A program made the translations under genes and the position numbers. From contig JAUPSS010000011.1 of the NCBI GenBank assembly GCA_040285825.1, forward strand, positions 879,658 to 943,657: 64,000 nt of DNA, given 5' to 3'. Positions 10,617-21,035 of the stretch are shown here, piece after piece. Below the pieces are notes generated by a model. That model did not search any database. It was not told where the DNA came from and saw only the letters and a program-made list of their open reading frames with translations. This stretch comes from Eukaryota sp. TZLM1-RC. Lineage: Eukaryota > Metamonada: BaSk clade. The stretch's first letter is position 1. The number at the start of each line of letters is the position of its first letter.

Positions 10617-12821
10617 TTTTAATTTATTATTAAACACAGTCTAAATTTTTTTTTTTTTTTTTAAAAAAATTAATTTTATTCTAAACCTATAAATCAACAT
10701 CTAAAAAAATCCATCTCTCCCAAAACAAAAACACTAGATGCAACTCTCTCATAGTGAGATCCAAGAGAAAGCAAAGCATCAGAAACCATCATCAACATCC
10801 CCTTAAAAATAGAAAACACAATTCTATTTTGCCAAAACAATCTGTTGAAATTTCTGCCAGTTCTTCTCTTTACAATCATTTCAAAATCATCCAAAAAACG
10901 TAAAGCAGTTGGTGCAAGTGAACCAAAAGGGAAAATACAAATGGATACAAATTGTATTTTGCATGCTGTAGACTGGCCAATTTGGACAAAGGTTCATTGT
11001 ATTTTTTTGAATTTAAAATTTTCAGCATTTGAAAGGGGATTATGAATTTCAGAATTAACAAGCCTTTCATTTGAGGCATTACAAGGATCAACAGACATTA
11101 CATCCAATAAAATAAAGCTTCCATCTAATCCAGGTAATATGACATCACCTCTATTATTCTTATGAAAATCATTTTCAGCATCAAACAGATTTGACAACAG
11201 AGGTTCCAAGAAGGATTCAATTCTATGAGATTTACACATACAATATAACTGGTCTCTTACAGCATCATGAACCTTGCTTCTAAAAGTAATAAAATGTTTA
11301 CAATTTAACAAATGAGTAGTTGTAATTTCTCGAGAACATTTACAAATTAAATTATGAGGTAAATTATCAGGCCAGATAAAGGAACGAAATCTCATATTCA
11401 GAGTCCAAGCAGAATCGGATAAGAGAGTACCATATACTTGCGGAATTGTTGTTACTAAGGCAGAAGAAGTACTGTCACACATATCTTGTAAAAAGATTTG
11501 CAAAAGCGGGATTCTTTTTTCTTGGCCAAGCCAAGTCTAACATCAAAATCCAAGCTTTCAAAAATCTTTGACAATTTTTGTTGAAGCTTTTTACAGCAAA
11601 ACTGTAAATTAAATAGAGATCGGTTTGGAATTTCTTGAATTGATTGAGGAAAGCATTTGGTCCAAATTTGTGGCGGTAATTTTTCAAGTTCACAAGATAA
11701 CTTATACAAATAGGGACTACAATTGGGGACTAACAGATGGGAATCATCAGGAAATCTACGAGAAAATTCATAAATAAAATTTTGCCACCACCCAAGAATG
11801 CTGATTGACACAAAATTGAAGATTTAGTAAATCCAATACCCCCCAAATTTGCTGAAGAAAATAAATGGCTTTTCAACATTCCTGGTTCTACATCCAATAA
11901 ATCAGCAAAAAAATTCTGTTCTCAATGAATTAAAAGAACGACAAAAATCTAATGCTATGGAAGGAGCAGAAGATCTCAAAATGTGGGTTATTCTCCCAGT
12001 GTAGCAAATTTTAAGCATAAAAAATTTAATATGCTTTTCTATATCTAAAGAAGAAATTGAATCAAGTTCAATTTTCATTTTTTCCAAAATAACTTGCAAT
12101 TCATTCTGAATTTGAGGCACATTTCCTAACCAACAACCAAGGAACTTAAAAGCATCACTACTATAATTAGTAAAAGGGACAATAGAATCGTTTATCACGA
12201 GGTCTTGAGCAGAAAAGCCAATCAGAAGGCATTTGCTGGCATTAAGATGAAGCCCAATATTTTCATATGAATCGGCAATTTCTTGAGCAACCAATTCTAG
12301 TAAATCAAATGAACCAATCAAGGATAAATCATCCATATAAGCAACTATTTTTATAGAAGGGTATTTTTGCTTAATGATATTTAAAGTTTTGTGAATAGCT
12401 AAACAAAACAATAATGGGCCTAAAGGGTCACCTTGCTTCACACCAGAAGATGATTTAAGAGCAAATGAATTAAAAATTAAATCTGATTCTTTACCATAAA
12501 AATGGTAGAAAAAACTCGATAGCTCAGGAAAATCAGATTTAATAACTTCAAAAATTGCTTCTCGCTTTACAGAATTAAAAGCATTTTTAAAGTCGAGATT
12601 AAAAATAAAATTATTTTCCTCTGCATTAAAAAAGGTATCAGAGGCAATAGCAGCAACAGAAGCACCATCAATTGTTTTGATTCCAAATTGATGAGGATTT
12701 AAAAAAGTAGAAGCTTTGTCTTTGACACGATCGAAGACAATTGATGCCAGCAAACGAGAAAGAGATTCAACAACAGCAATTGGGCGTATTCCATCAGGTT
12801 TGATTTCGTTTCCAGGCTTTA
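10617..12821 (-). mobile_element. Family A insertion with a family D tail, 12-bp TSD
   Basis: TSD ttgttgaaaata at 10605-10616 and 12822-12833 within another A. At the 3' side the first ~29 bases (10617-10645) match the extreme 3' end of family D, followed by a long T run and then the A 3' end. This order fits reverse transcription that began on a D RNA and jumped to the poly(A) of an A RNA. The body is frameshifted (10694-10894, 10994-11503, 11455-11811, 11902-12753). Confidence 0.87.
11902..12753 (-). pseudogene. Family A ORF fragment: RT palm and thumb
   Basis: 283 residues in one frame across the site that is shifted in many other copies: FNLDFKNAFNSV, SSFFYHFYGKESDLIF, GVKQGDPLGPLLF and YMDD followed by LSLIGS. 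It shows that six A at about 12510 gives the correct RT frame. Confidence 0.88.
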
Positions 12822-12985
12822 TTGTTGAAAATAGTGGGCTAGATCATCAGCAATTTCGGGAGCACTGGAACATGCTATTTTTAAGAGATCAAAAGAAATT
12901 CCAGATGGGCCTGCTGCTTTCCCCTTTGGCAATTTCTGAATAGCTTTAAGAACTTCAATTGCAGTAATAGGATTTTCAATCCAAA

Positions 12986-13141
12986 CCATGAAGAAGGACA
13001 TCAAAAATACAATTACGTTTCACAGAATTGAAAGCATTTTTGAAATCCAAATTAAAAATATATTGATGCTGTTGACTATTGAAAAAAACATCTGAAGTCA
13101 TTGAAGCAACAGAAGCACCTTCAACAGTTTTTATACCAAAT
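12986..13141 (-). mobile_element. Family B fragment, RT motif A region (second unit)
   Basis: Duplicate of 2054-2209, encoding KTVEGAS to KRNCIFDVLLH on the minus strand, with the A-element TSD at its left edge and the inverted B junction at its right edge. Confidence 0.9.
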
Positions 13142-13567
13142 GTTGAAAAATTGAAATCCCTCCATCCAACTGAACATTTTTGCCCCAGTAAGCCTTCTAT
13201 TTGTCAATATTGGCTCGAAAATCCATTTCAGGCTCAAGAAGTATTGAATGCCGTTGCTAAATTACCAAAAGGAAAAGCTGCTGGTCCTTCAGGCATTTCC
13301 TTTGATTTGTTAAAAACTGCCTGTAAAAATGCTCCTGAAATTGTTGAGGATCTTGCTTCCTATTTTCAAAATTTAATGTGTTTAAATTATGTTCCTCCGC
13401 CTGAATTGACTGCTGCCCGTTTAGTTGCTTTAGTTAAACCTGGTAAAGGTGACAAACCTGATGGAGTTAGACCAATTGCTATTGGAGAGTCATTAACCAG
13501 ATTGCTTTCTTCGCTTATTTTTAACAGAATTTCTACTAAAGCAAGGGACTATTTGAAGTCTTTCCAA
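13142..13567 (+). mobile_element. Family B fragment, inverted (second unit)
   Basis: Duplicate of 2210-2635 on the plus strand, from the LHPTEHF region to K(P/S)FQF. It sits in the chimeric open frame 13079-13606. It differs from the first unit by a Pro to Ser change before FQF. Confidence 0.9.
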
Positions 13568-14839
13568 TTTTTTTTATTATTTATTTTTATTCAACAACAA
13601 ATATGAAATTCACAATTAAAACTCCCCATCCTCGAAACCTGCCTCCCCTGCATCAAAACAATTAATTGCTAAAGATTCAGAAAATTTCCCAAAAGAAGAT
13701 AGTGAATCAGAAATTAGTTTTACCATTCCCTTAAAAATAGAAAATACAATCCTGTTTTGCCAGTAAACACGATTGAAAATTCTTCCAGTTCTTTCCTTTA
13801 CAACTACAACAAAATCCTCGAGGAAAGCCATAGCAGCCTTACCTAGAGATCCAAGCAAAGAAAAAACAAATGGACATAAATTATATTGGGCATGAGAATT
13901 TTCATTAACCGAGGAAATGGGTTTCGCATATTTAGCAATTTTATATTTTTCGCCTGCAAGAAGAGGATTATTTACATCCGAGTTAATGAGATGTTCGTTA
14001 GAGGAATTACAAGGGTCAATAGACATGGCGTCCAAAATAGTAAAACTACCATTTAAACCAGGAACAACTAGATCACCTCTAGTCAGACCCATAGAAGCTC
14101 TCTTGTAACGCGTACTATCAATATTGGGATCATCAAGAATTAATTTTGATAACAGCGGTTCTAAAAAGGAATCTACACGATATGATTTGCACATTACATA
14201 AATTTGGTCCCTGACGTTATTATGCACTTTGCTTCTAAACGTAGTGAAATGTTTGCAGTTCAAAAGATGAGTAAACAACAGAGGTTTACCACATTTACAA
14301 GTTAAATGATTGGGCAAATTGTTTGGTCACAGAAAATAACGAAAACGCATGTTTAGAAGCCATTCATTGTTTTTTTCAACAAAAGTCCATAAACAGAGGC
14401 AACTTGAGTTACTAAAGCAGCAGCTGAACTATCACGAATATCCTTTAAAAAAATTACCGAAAGCGGGACTTTTAGTTTTGGCCAATCCAAGTCTTACTTC
14501 ATAATCCAAGCCTTTATATAATTTAACCAGATGGTGCTGAAGCTTTTCAAGCAAAAACGTAAATTTGGAAGTGATCGGGTGGGAATTTCTTGAACATTTT
14601 GAGGAAAACACTGAATCCAGATATCACTAGGCAAATTTTCTAATTCAAATTGCAGTTGATTCAAGTAAAAATTTGATTCACCATTGATCAGATGAACATC
14701 AAAAGGGAACCTTTGGAAAAAATCAAAAACAAAATTTTTACCACCTCCCAAAAATGCTGCTTTACACAGAATCGAAGAACAAAATACATGACTTCGAATT
14801 AAAGATTCATTTACTTCTAATAAAGAAGAAAAAAATTTG
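13568..14839 (-). mobile_element. Family B 3' half (second unit)
   Basis: Duplicate of 2636-3906 with the same TGA codon near 14327 and the same ten-residue loss near 14770. The RLE frame 13616-14317 is open and identical in translation to 2684-3385. Extra one-base differences occur only in homopolymers. Confidence 0.9.
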
Positions 14840-15010
14840 CTCTTTTCAGCAAAGCAAAGTGGAGTTTCATCTCTTTTAGCAAAGTCAATTGCTGAGTCTT
14901 TACAAACATCAACAGTGACAACATCAACAACTTTAATAACACCATCAGACGCAGGGGTAATTAAATCAGCACGGCGTTTCCCAAAAGTATTTTCATTTTC
15001 ATTTTCTTTG
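14840..15010 (-). mobile_element. Family F endonuclease-core fragment (second unit)
   Basis: Duplicate of 3907-4077 (GKRRADLITPASDG, VVDVVTVDVCKDSA) read in frame 14494-15051, fused to B on the left and to the A tail on the right. Confidence 0.8.
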
Positions 15011-15820
15011 TTTTTAAAATTTAATTTTATTCTAAACCTATAAATCAACATCTAAAAAAATCCATCTCTCCCAAAACAAAAACACTAGATGCAACTCTCT
15101 CATAGTGAGATCCAAGAGAAAGCAAAGCATCAGAAACCATCTTCAACATTCCCTTAAAAATAGAAAACACAATTCTATTTTTGCCAAAACAATCTGTTGA
15201 AATTTCTGCCAGTTCTTCTCTTTACAATCATTTCAAAATCATCCAAAAAACGTAAAGCAGTTGGTGCAAGTGAACCAAAAGGGAAAATACAAATGGATAC
15301 AAATTGTATTTTTGCATGCTGTAGACTGGCCAATTTGGACAAAGGTTCATTGTATTTTTTGAATTTAAAATTTTCAGCATTTGAAAGGGGATTATGAATT
15401 TCAGAATTAACAAGCCTTTCATTTGAGGCATTACAAGGATCAACAGACATTACATCCAATAAAATGAAGCTTCCATCTAATCCAGGTAATATGACATCAC
15501 CTCTATTATTCTTATGAAAATCATTTTCAGCATCAAACAGATTTGACAACAAAGGTTCCAAGAAGGATTCAATTCTATGAGATTTACACATACAATATAA
15601 CTGGTCTCTTACAGCATCATGAACCTTGCTTCTAAAAGTAATAAAATGTTTACAATTTAACAAATGAGTAGTTGTAATTTCTCGAGAACATTTACAAATT
15701 AAATTATGAGGTAAATTATCAGGCCAGATAAAGGAACGAAATCTCATATTCAGAGTCCAAGCAGAATCGGATAAGAGAGTACCATAAACTTGTGGAATTG
15801 TTGTTACTAAGGCAGAAGAA
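15011..15820 (-). mobile_element. Family A copy in F, without the nested A
   Basis: The same 5'-truncated insertion as 4078-7889, ending at SSALVTTIPQ, but uninterrupted at ctgccagttcttctc. It is therefore the empty-site form for the 4282-7274 insertion. Open frame 15175-15963 covers most of it, including the RGDV core, before homopolymer shifts near 15185 and 15290-15310. Confidence 0.9.
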
Positions 15821-15912
15821 ATTTTCATTTTCAGATGACAACCTTCGCACAAGTGGTTCAACAAAAGCCTCAATGTGATGGCTTTTGCACATAGCGTATA
15901 GTTGGTCTCTAA
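15821..15912 (-). mobile_element. Family F fragment (second unit)
   Basis: Duplicate of 7890-7981 with one extra T near 15824; it joins family B at the same base. Confidence 0.8.
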
Positions 15913-17100
15913 CTTAAAAGCTTGTTGGTCATAATTGATAAAAAGGAATCTGAGCTCCACCAATCATCAAAGATTGTTTTTCTCTACCAATCAAGAGACA
16001 TTTAGATGGGTTCAAAGCTAAACCAATTTCTTTGTATTTCGCCGCAATGTCTTCAGAAACCCTAGAAATGCTTTCAAAAGAACCAATAATAGAAATGTCA
16101 TCCATATAGGCAACAATACGCAAATCAGGGAAATCTTGTTGTGTCATTTTAATAATATTATGAATAGCCAAACAAAACAGCAAAGGGCCAAGAGGATCAC
16201 CTTGTTTCACACCAGAAGAAGATTCAAGGGTAAAGGAGTCAAAAATTAAGTCTGATTTTTTTCCATAAAATAAATAAAAATATGCAGTAAGTTCAGGAAA
16301 ATCATGAAGAAGGACATCAAAAATACAATTACGTTTCACAGAATTATTAATTTATTGAATTTGCACACTTGATTAAGTTAAATCATAACTAATGGGACGA
16401 CTATCATTAAACCAAGATTTCCTCTACAAAATCTTGATTTGCTTGCTGTCTAGCTAAAGCTTCTCTAATTCGATTGAAAAACCGCGGTAATCTATTAATA
16501 ATGGCAAATTGAATCCGTGAACGCCATAAAAAAATATCAAATCTTTTCATTGTTTTTTCTTTCACCATTTTTTGGAAGTCATCCAAAAAAGTTTCTGCTT
16601 CAACTGATAATCTTCCATTTATCGAAAATGGAAAAGCAATAAAAACCAGCTGTGTATTTCTATCGATATTTGCATCTTCAATTTCTTTATCATATTTTCA
16701 CAGAATTGAAAGCATTTTTGAAATCCAAATTAAAAATATATTGATGCTGTTGACTATTGAAAAAAACATCTGAAGTCATTGAAGCAACAGAAGCACCTTC
16801 AACAGTTTTTATACCAAATTGGAAAGGCTTCAAATAGTGTCTTGCTTTAGTAGAAATTCTGTTAAAAATAAGCGAAGAAAGCAATCTGGTTAATGACTCT
16901 CCAATAGCAATTGGTCTAACTCCATCAGGTTTGTCACCTTTACCAGGTTTAACTAAAGCAACTAAACGGGCAGCAGTCAATTCAGGCGGAGGAACATAAT
17001 TTAAACACATTAAATTTTGAAAATAGGAAGCAAGATCCTCAACAATTTCAGGAGCATTTTTACAGGCAGTTTTTAACAAATCAAAGGAAATGCCTTTGAC
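15913..17100 (-). mobile_element. Family B, RT region, empty-site paralogue
   Basis: Continuous minus-strand B from YDQQAFK through YMDD, motif B and motif A to SFDLLK, interrupted only by an E element (16346-16698). It carries no insertion at catgaagaa (about 16304) or at ccaaattgg (about 16815), the sites occupied by A and by inverted B in the other units. Frames 15929-16339 and 16690-17079 are open. Confidence 0.9.
16346..16698 (-). mobile_element. Family E 3' end inserted in B, 9-bp TSD
   Basis: TSD cacagaatt at 16337-16345 and 16699-16707. Minus strand encodes EIEDANIDRNTQLVFIAFPF, FQKMVKEKTMKRFDIFLWRS, the C-terminus QANQDFVEEILV and the E 3' UTR. Only about the last 100 codons were copied. 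Confidence 0.92.
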
Positions 17101-17131
17101 TGTGGTTTTGAAAATAAATTAAAATTAAACT
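17097..17131 (+). mobile_element. Family D 3' terminal scrap, 35 bp
   Basis: Consists of the last bases of the D 3' UTR (gactgtggttttgaaaat and onward) and its A-rich end. It is flanked by aaaggaaatgcct at 17083-17095 and 17132-17144, a 13-bp TSD. It is an extreme case of 5' truncation. Confidence 0.8.
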
Positions 17132-17190
17132 AAAGGAAATGCCTTCTGATTGGCTCTTCTGCTCAAGACCTCGTGATAAACGATTCTATT
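17132..17190 (+). mobile_element. Family A 5'-truncated fragment (plus strand)
   Basis: Encodes CLLIGSSAQDLVINDS in plus orientation. It joins B at a shared aaatgcct, then stops at aacgattcta (17181-17190) where an A tail on the minus strand begins. The same B-A junction without that interruption is at 27965. Confidence 0.85.
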
Positions 17191-18000
17191 TTTTTTTAAA
17201 ATTTAATTTTATTCTAAACCTATTAATCAACATCTAAAAAATCCATCTCTCCCAAAACAAAAACACTAGATGCAACTCTCTCATAGTGAGATCCAAGAGA
17301 AAGCAAAGCATCAGAAACCATCTTCAACATTCCCTTAAAAATAGAAAACACAATTCTATTTTGCCAAAACAATCTGTTGAAATTTCTGCCAGTTCTTCTC
17401 TTTACAATCATTTCAAAATCATCCAAAAAACGTAAAGCAGTTGGTGCAAGTGAACCAAAAAGGGAAAATACAAATGGATACAAATTGTATTTTGCATGCT
17501 GTAGACTGGCCAATTTGGACAAAGGTTCATTGTATTTTTTGAATTTAAAATTTTCAGCATTTGAAAGGGGATTATGAATTTCAGAATTAACAAGCCTTTC
17601 ATTTGAGGCATTACAAGGATCAACAGACATTACATCCAATAAAATGAAGCTTCCATCTAATCCAGGTAATATGACATCACCTCTATTATTCTTATGAAAA
17701 TCATTTTCAGCATCAAACAGATTTGACAACAAAGGTTCCAAGAAGGATTCAATTCTATGAGATTTACACATACAATATAACTGGTCTCTCACAGCATCAT
17801 GAACCTTGCTTCTAAAAGTAATAAAATGTTTACAATTTAACAAATGAGTAGTTGTAATTTCTCGAGAACATTTACAAATTAAATTATGAGGTAAATTATC
17901 AGGCCAGATAAAGGAACGAAATCTCATATTCAGAGTCCAAGCAGAATCGGATAAGAGAGTACCATAAACTTGTGGAATTGTTGTTACTAAGGCAGAAGAA
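17191..18000 (-). mobile_element. Family A copy joined to family F (third unit)
   Basis: Same 5' truncation (SSALVTTIPQ) and F junction as 4078-7889 and 15011-15820, but its 3' flank is an A(+) fragment instead of F. The mismatch of flanks implies recombination between A copies inside this segment. Frame 17223-18071 gives an open 282-residue RLE region with the RGDV core and LFWQNRIVFSIFKGM; the start is in F sequence. Confidence 0.88.
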
Positions 18001-18092
18001 ATTTCATTTTCAGATGACAACCTTCGCACAAGTGGTTCAACAAAAGCCTCAATGTGATGGCTTTTGCACATAGCGTATAGTTGGTCTCTAAC
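18001..18092 (-). mobile_element. Family F fragment (third unit)
   Basis: Third copy of the MCKSHHIEAFVEPL segment between A and B. Confidence 0.8.
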
Positions 18093-18488
18093 TTAAAAGC
18101 TTGTTGGTCATAATTGATAAAAGGAATCTGAGCTCCACCAATCATCAAAGATTGTTTTTCTCTACCAATCAAGAGACATTTAGATGGGTTCAAAGCTAAA
18201 CCAATTTCTTTGTATTTCGCCGCAATGTCTTCAGAAACCCTAGAAATGCTTTCAAAAGAACCAATAATAGAAATGTCATCCATATAGGCAACAATACGCA
18301 AATCAGGGAAATCTTGTTGTGTCATTTTAATAATATTATGAATAGCCAAACAAAACAGCAAAGGGCCAAGAGGATCACCTTGTTTCACACCAGAAGAAGA
18401 TTCAAGGGTAAACGAGTCAAAAATTAAGTCTGATTTTTTTCCATAAAATAAATAAAAATATGCAGTAAGTTCAGGAAACCATGAAGAA
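18093..18488 (-). mobile_element. Family B fragment with YMDD (third unit)
   Basis: Duplicate of 7982-8377; frame 17987-18535 carries GVKQGDPLGPLLF and YMDD. It ends with the TSD ccatgaagaa at 18479-18488. Confidence 0.9.
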
Positions 18489-20879
18489 TTTTTTTTTTTA
18501 AAATTTAATTTTATTCTAAACCTATAAATCAACATCTAAAAAATCCATCTCTCCCAAAACAAAAACACTAGATGCAACTCTCTCATAGTGAGATCCAAGA
18601 GAAAGCAAAGCATCAGAAACCATCTTCAACATCCCCTTAAAAATAGAAAACACAATTCTATTTTGCCAAAACAATCTGTTGAAATTTCTGCCAGTTCTTC
18701 TCTTTACAATCATTTCAAAATCATCCAAAAAACGTAAAGCAGTTGGTGCAAGTGAACCAAAAAGGGAAAATACAAATGGATACAAATTGTATTTTGCATG
18801 CTGTAGACTGGCCAATTTGGACAAAGGTTCATTGTATTTTTTGAATTTAAAATTTTCAGCATTTGAAAGGGGATTATGAATTTCAGAATTAACAAGCCTT
18901 TCATTTGAGGCATTACAAGGATCAACAGACATTACATCCAATAAAATGAAGCTTCCATCTAATCCAGGTAATATGACATCACCTCTATTATTCTTATGAA
19001 AATCATTTTCAGCATCAAACAGATTTGACAACAAAGGTTCCAAGAAGGATTCAATTCTATGAGATTTACACATACAATATAACTGGTCTCTTACAGCATC
19101 ATGAACCTTGCTTCTAAAAGTAATAAAATGTTTACAATTTAACAAATGAGTAGTTGTAATTTCTCGAGAACATTTACAAATTAAATTATGAGGTAAATTA
19201 TCAGGCCAGATAAAGGAAGGAAATCTCATATTCAGAGTCCAAGCAGAATCGGATAAGAGAGTACCATAAACTTGTGGAATTGTTGTTACTAAGGCAGAAG
19301 AAGTACTGTCACACATATCTTGTAAAAGATTTGCAAAAGCGGGATTCTTTTTCTTGGCCAAGCCAAGTCTAACATCAAAATCCAAGCTTTCAAAAATCTT
19401 TGACAATTTTTGTTGAAGCTTTTTACAGCAAAACTGTAAATTAAATAGAGATCGGTTTGGAATTTCTTGAATTGATTGAGGAAAACATTTGGTCCAAATT
19501 TGTGGCGGTAATTTTTCAAGTTCACAAGATAACTCATACAAATAGGGACTACAATTGGGGACTAACAGATGAGAATCATCAGGAAATCTACGAGAAAATT
19601 CATAAATAAAATTTTTGCCACCACCCAAGAATGCTGATTGACACAAAATTGAAGATTTAGTAAAACCAATACCACCCAAATTTGCTGAAGAAAATAAATG
19701 GCTTTTCAACATTCCTGGTTCTACATCCAATAAATCAGCAAAAATTCTGTTCTCAATGAATTAAAAGAACGACAAAAATCTAATGCTATGGAAGGAGCAC
19801 AAGATCTCAAAATGTGGGTTATTCTCCCAGTGTAGCAAATTTTAAGCATGAAAAATTTAATATGCTTTTCTATATCTAAAGAAGAAATTGAATCAAGTTC
19901 AATTTTCATTTTTTCCAAAATACCTTGCAATTCATTCTGAATTTGAGGCACATTTCCTAACCAACAACCAAGGAACTTAAAAGCATCACTACTATAATTA
20001 GTAAAAGGGACAATAGAATCGTTTATCACGAGGTCTTGAGCAGAAGAGCCAATCAGAAGGCATTTGCTGGCATTAAGATGAAGCCCAATATTTTCATATG
20101 AATCGGCAATTTCTTGAGCAACCAATTCTAGTAAATCAAATGAACCAATCAAGGATATATCATCCATATAAGCAACTATTTTTATAGAAGGGTATTTTTG
20201 CTTAATGATATTTAAAGTTTTGTGAATAGCTAAACAAAACAATAATGGGCCTAAAGGATCTCCCTGCTTCACTCCAGAAGATGATTTAAGACCAAATGAA
20301 TTAAAAATTAAATCTGATTCTTTCCCATAAAAATGGTAGAAAAAAACTCGATAGCTCAGGAAAATCAGATTTAATAACTTCAAAAATTGCTTCTCGCTTT
20401 ACAGAATTAAAAGCATTTTTAAAGTCGAGATTAAAAATAAAATTATTTTCCTCTGCATTAAAAAAAGGTATCAGAGGCAATAGCAGCAACAGAAGCACCA
20501 TCAATTGTTTTGATTCCAAATTGATGAGGATTCAAAAATGTATAAGCTTTGTCTTTGACACGATCGAAGACAATTGATGCTAGCAAACGAGAAAGAGATT
20601 CACCAACAGCAATTGGGCGTATTCCATCAGGTTTGATTCCGTTTCCAGGCTTTACTAAAGCAATCAGACGTGCTGCGAGTAATTCAAATGGAGGATTAAT
20701 TTTCAAAACAATCAATTGTTGAAAATAGTGGGCTAGATCATCAGCAATTTCGGGAGCACTGGAACATGCTATTTTTAAGAGATCAAAAGAAATTCCAGAT
20801 GGGCCTGCTGCTTTCCCCTTTGGCAATTTCTGAATAGCTTTAAGAACTTCAATTGCAGTAATAGGATTTTCAATCCAAA
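18489..20879 (-). mobile_element. Family A copy, uninterrupted, 10-bp TSD
   Basis: TSD ccatgaagaa at 18479-18488 and 20880-20889. About 2.39 kb, from WIENPITAI in the RT fingers to the A tail, without zinc fingers. The ORF is split into 20458-20898, 20301-20519, 19721-20383 and 18522-19730 by changes in runs of A (about 20462, 20341 and 19741). It is the cleanest example of this duplicated insertion. Confidence 0.94.
18522..19730 (-). pseudogene. Family A frame: thumb, linker, CCHC, RLE, C-terminus
   Basis: 402 residues from MDVEPGMLKSHLF to the end DVDL: GGKNFIYEFSRRFPDD, LGLAKKKNPAFANLLQDMC, CKCSREITTTHLLNC, RGDVILPGLDGSFILLD and LFWQNRIVFSIFKGM. The RLE half of the protein is complete. 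Thumb and RT lie in the adjacent frame 19721-20383, whose RT part is open from motif B to the thumb. Confidence 0.9.
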
Positions 20880-21035
20880 CCATGAAGAAGGACATCAAAA
20901 ATACAATTACGTTTCACAGAATTGAAAGCATTTTTGAAATCCAAATTAAAAATATATTGATGCTGTTGACTATTGAAAAAAACATCTGAAGTCATTGAAG
21001 CAACAGAAGCACCTTCAACAGTTTTTATACCAAAT
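20880..21035 (-). mobile_element. Family B fragment, RT motif A region (third unit)
   Basis: Third copy of the KTVEGAS to VLLH segment, lying between the A TSD and the inverted B that begins at 21036. Confidence 0.9.

Larger units (their letters stand above)
8378..12985 (-). mobile_element. Family A copy with 10-bp TSD, interrupted by another A
   Basis: TSD ccatgaagaa at 8368-8377 and 12986-12995; the host is a family B element. The copy is 5'-truncated before WIENP. It occupies 8378-10616 and 12822-12985, with a second A inserted at 10617-12821. The uninterrupted sister is 18489-20879, and the empty B target is intact at about 16300. Confidence 0.93.
2054..13141. repeat. Segmental duplication unit of about 10.93 kb
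   Basis: The order A/TSD, B(-), B(+), B(-) 3' half, F, A, F, B(-), A/TSD starts at 2054 and recurs from 12986 (offset 10,932). The sequence 2054-4130 matches 12986-15060 almost base for base, including private nonsense and deletion lesions in B. A third partial copy (F, B, A, B, B) runs 18001-21460. The units differ by nested insertions: the inner A at 4282 in unit one, the E at 16346 in unit two. Confidence 0.85.
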
